Of a stretch of DNA of 21,811 nucleotides, positions 20,234-21,811 are shown piece by piece. Made by a program: the position numbers and the translations under genes. Position 1 is the stretch's first letter, and each line of letters begins with the position of its first letter. The stretch spans positions 1 through 21,811 of IMG/VR virus record IMGVR_UViG_3300047554_000102; one strand, written 5' to 3'. The stretch comes from a virus. The notes beneath the pieces are model-generated. The model was given only the letters and a program-made list of their open reading frames with translations, was not told where the DNA came from and did no database searches.

Positions 20234-21318
20234 AACGGTTGCCTCATGTTCTGTGCAAGTGTCGCACTCTGCAATGTGTGTTTCAAATAGGGCGTTAAAC
20301 TTTGTGGTGTAGCATGCCCAGATATAGACATGATGTTGGTGATGGGTACACCCACCTCAAGCATCTCGCTAATAGCTGTGCGTCTAAGATCCATCAAGCG
20401 CAAATCCTCTGGCAGCTTTGCAGCTTTCATTATCTCAGCACCAACAATTGCCAAGCGTACATCACCAAACGGTTTAAGTCCACCCTGCTGATCAGGTGTG
20501 TTGCTTGGTGCAATGTACTTCTGCCACCCATACTCAGCATGCTGTTGCTTCAACATGGTTTGCAGGGTTTGTGAAGTTGGCAAAGTCACCTTAGCTCTAC
20601 GCTTGCTCTGCTCCAGTGCCAACACCCCTGTCTCAATGTCATAAACATCCCATGTCAACAGACGCATATCCCCTAAGCGTTGTCCCCACTCGTGTGCCAT
20701 CTGCACAATGAGTCCTACATTGCGCCATTTAAACGAGCTATAAGCCACATCTAAGAAGGTCTTGATGTCAGCCCTTGTCCACACTGTTCTGCGTGGCTTG
20801 TCAGCCCTTCTAAGCACCTTGCTGAAGGGGTTGTGCTGAGTGAAGCCGTGGCGTATAGCGTAGTTGAAAAGCAAACGATAGACAGCTAAGCTATGGTTGG
20901 CTAGGCTAACGCTTTGCTCAGCTGCTTCTTCGTATATGCGTTGGCATGTTGGTGTTGTCAACTCATCAAGCTTAGCTTGCAACAAAGGCTTGCTCATCGG
21001 TGCAGCCTTGCTGTCATACCAAGATTGAAGGTAGTAGTCGTAGTCTTTGCGGGTCTTTTCAACCAGCGCAAGATAGCTGATGTTTTGTTTGTAGCTTTTG
21101 ATGAGGCTTTCAACTCTGGCGTTGGTGTTTAAGTTGCGCAAGTCTTTGCGTTCCCTGCGCCATGTGTCTAGTTCTGTGTTAGATACACTGGCATATGCCA
21201 ATGCATCATCGTAATCACCGAATGTTTTGCGGCGAACAACCCCCTCTTTCACCGCATCCGAAGGTGGGTTGTAGCGGTAGGTGTTGTCTACCTTGATGAC
21301 ATAGCGGGGTAAGGTCAT
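20230..21318 (-). CDS. int: Tyrosine recombinase (phage integrase)
   Basis: 362 residues from ATG at 21318, chosen for its ATGA overlap with the upstream gene. N-terminal basic arm-type and SAM-like helices (about residues 20-170), then the catalytic domain: GQRLGDMRLLTW (Arg214), SKRRAKV (Lys239), LMDLRRT (Arg312), SGHATPQ (His335), PYLKHT (Tyr344). The usual His of HxxR is Met309. Expected to join phage and host DNA at attachment sites; no att site was recognised here. It is embedded in the early operon, upstream of the small-gene array, and not next to a visible repressor. Confidence 0.92.
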   Translation of the reverse strand: MTLPRYVIKVDNTYRYNPPSDAVKEGVVRRKTFGDYDDALAYASVSNTELDTWRRERKDLRNLNTNARVESLIKSYKQNISYLALVEKTRKDYDYYLQSWYDSKAAPMSKPLLQAKLDELTTPTCQRIYEEAAEQSVSLANHSLAVYRLLFNYAIRHGFTQHNPFSKVLRRADKPRRTVWTRADIKTFLDVAYSSFKWRNVGLIVQMAHEWGQRLGDMRLLTWDVYDIETGVLALEQSKRRAKVTLPTSQTLQTMLKQQHAEYGWQKYIAPSNTPDQQGGLKPFGDVRLAIVGAEIMKAAKLPEDLRLMDLRRTAISEMLEVGVPITNIMSISGHATPQSLTPYLKHTLQSATLAQNMRQPL

Positions 21319-21506
21319 GTGTTTCCTCTTGCTCGGATTTCTTCTGCGATAACAAGCAAACATGGTTCGCTATACGCATCAGGCAAACTGCTTTCTTCAA
21401 CAATCTTTGCACACGATTCACGCTCTTGTTCAATAGCCCATCGAATAGACGCTGCCCAACCACCTTTAATCAGTATCGCTTCTTCTATGATTTCTTCTTT
21501 TGTCAT
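21315..21506 (-). CDS. Small phage protein, REACAK-like type (63 aa)
   Basis: Starts MTKEEIIEEAILIKGG, then SIRWAIEQERESCAKIVEES and ends IRARGNT. E-x-E-R-E-x-C-A-K-I is the recurring motif of very common small phage proteins of unknown role. Its first residues match the next gene upstream (MTQDEIIEM), suggesting paralogy. ATGA overlaps at both ends; the RGNT tail comes from the junction sequence. Confidence 0.8.
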   Translation of the reverse strand: MTKEEIIEEAILIKGGWAASIRWAIEQERESCAKIVEESSLPDAYSEPCLLVIAEEIRARGNT

Positions 21507-21679
21507 TCTTGTCTCTCCTGAAGTTCTGTAATCATGTCTTCAAGGTCTTGAATCTTTTGCTCGTACTTAGCTGCTACCAGTTTGGCAAAGGCTTCAAGAA
21601 AAGGCAACAGACTAAATTTGTCATTTACAACAACCATTCCAGCTTCTTCAGCCATCTCAATAATTTCATCTTGGGTCAT
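21503..21679 (-). CDS. Small phage protein, LERFA-like type (58 aa)
   Basis: Starts MTQDEIIEMAEEAGMVVV, then LLPFLEAFAKLVAAKYEQKI and ends in a coiled-coil-like helix, ITELQERQE. EAFAKLVAAK is the L/F-E-x-F-A-x-L-V motif of small phage proteins. Overlaps the upstream gene stop (ATGA) and the next start (ATGA). Function unknown. Confidence 0.78.
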   Translation of the reverse strand: MTQDEIIEMAEEAGMVVVNDKFSLLPFLEAFAKLVAAKYEQKIQDLEDMITELQERQE

Positions 21680-21811
21680 GTGTTTCCTCTTGCCTTAACT
21701 TGATTAGCTGCGACATGCCAGAAGTTGTGTGAGTGTTTTGTTTCTTCATGTCGAGCCATGAAGTCTTTAACTATTTCCTCACGCTCTGCGTCAACAGCTT
21801 TTTTAATCTCA
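21676..21811 (-). CDS. Hypothetical protein, cut by right edge
   Basis: The last 44 residues are visible: a basic/acidic helix (EIKKAVDAEREEIVKDFM) and a tail ending KARGNT, with the same AGAGGAAACACATGA junction as the gene at 21315. The frame stays open to the window edge and its start lies outside. Function unknown. Confidence 0.65.
   Translation of the reverse strand, partial: EIKKAVDAEREEIVKDFMARHEETKHSHNFWHVAANQVKARGNT

Overview
The window is a piece of a tailed double-stranded DNA bacteriophage genome (Caudoviricetes), most likely podovirus-like. A giant virion protein is followed by a long, tightly packed replication and nucleotide-metabolism operon on the opposite strand. No host gene, rRNA or tRNA is visible. 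Many small-protein families here recur in phages of Proteobacteria, and a cobalamin-dependent ribonucleotide reductase with MazG-type proteins is common in aquatic phages, so an aquatic proteobacterial host is a reasonable guess but not shown.

Layout. Positions 1-4937 (+): the 3' part of a giant structural (internal or ejected virion type) protein, still open at the left edge, ending in a bidirectional terminator hairpin. Positions 4967-5405: a 439-base gap between convergent transcription units with no convincing ORF. It holds two pairs of repeated sequence blocks with conserved complementarities and looks like a structured RNA or RNA-like element. Positions 5406-21811 (-): about 38 genes, almost all overlapping by 1-11 bases or separated by a few bases, read right to left. 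In transcription order they are: small LERFA-type proteins (one cut by the right edge), a tyrosine integrase, an array of small cassette-like genes joined by a near-identical stop/Shine-Dalgarno/start junction, two microproteins with one membrane helix each, an HslV-like Ntn-hydrolase, small proteins, a T7 gp4-like primase-helicase, small proteins, a family B DNA polymerase with proofreading domain, a gp2.5-like single-stranded DNA-binding protein, a FEN-type 5'-3' exonuclease, a DUF5664/MazZ-like dNTP pyrophosphohydrolase, an HNH endonuclease, a MazG-like pyrophosphohydrolase, an intrinsic terminator, a class II ribonucleotide reductase, an N4 gp49/Sf6 gp66 family protein, a zinc-motif protein and a possible PD-(D/E)XK-type protein.

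How they fit together. Primase-helicase, polymerase, SSB and 5' exonuclease form a compact replisome. RNR, MazG-like and MazZ-like enzymes supply and clean the dNTP pool. HNH and 5' exonuclease may recycle host DNA. The integrase suggests the phage can, or its ancestors could, integrate. Start codons were chosen from Shine-Dalgarno placement, overlap with the upstream gene and where family-like sequence begins. Several genes shorter than 60 codons (15918-16031, 18088-18234, 18236-18391, 18845-18946, 18943-19059, 5827-6006, 21503-21679 and others) were found by reading the junctions directly.

The most novel-looking element is the repeated structured element at 4977-5401. Secondary points of interest are the stereotyped small-gene array at 18.9-20.2 kb, the phage HslV-like protease, the family B polymerase inside a T7-like replication set, and the terminator placed directly before the RNR gene.
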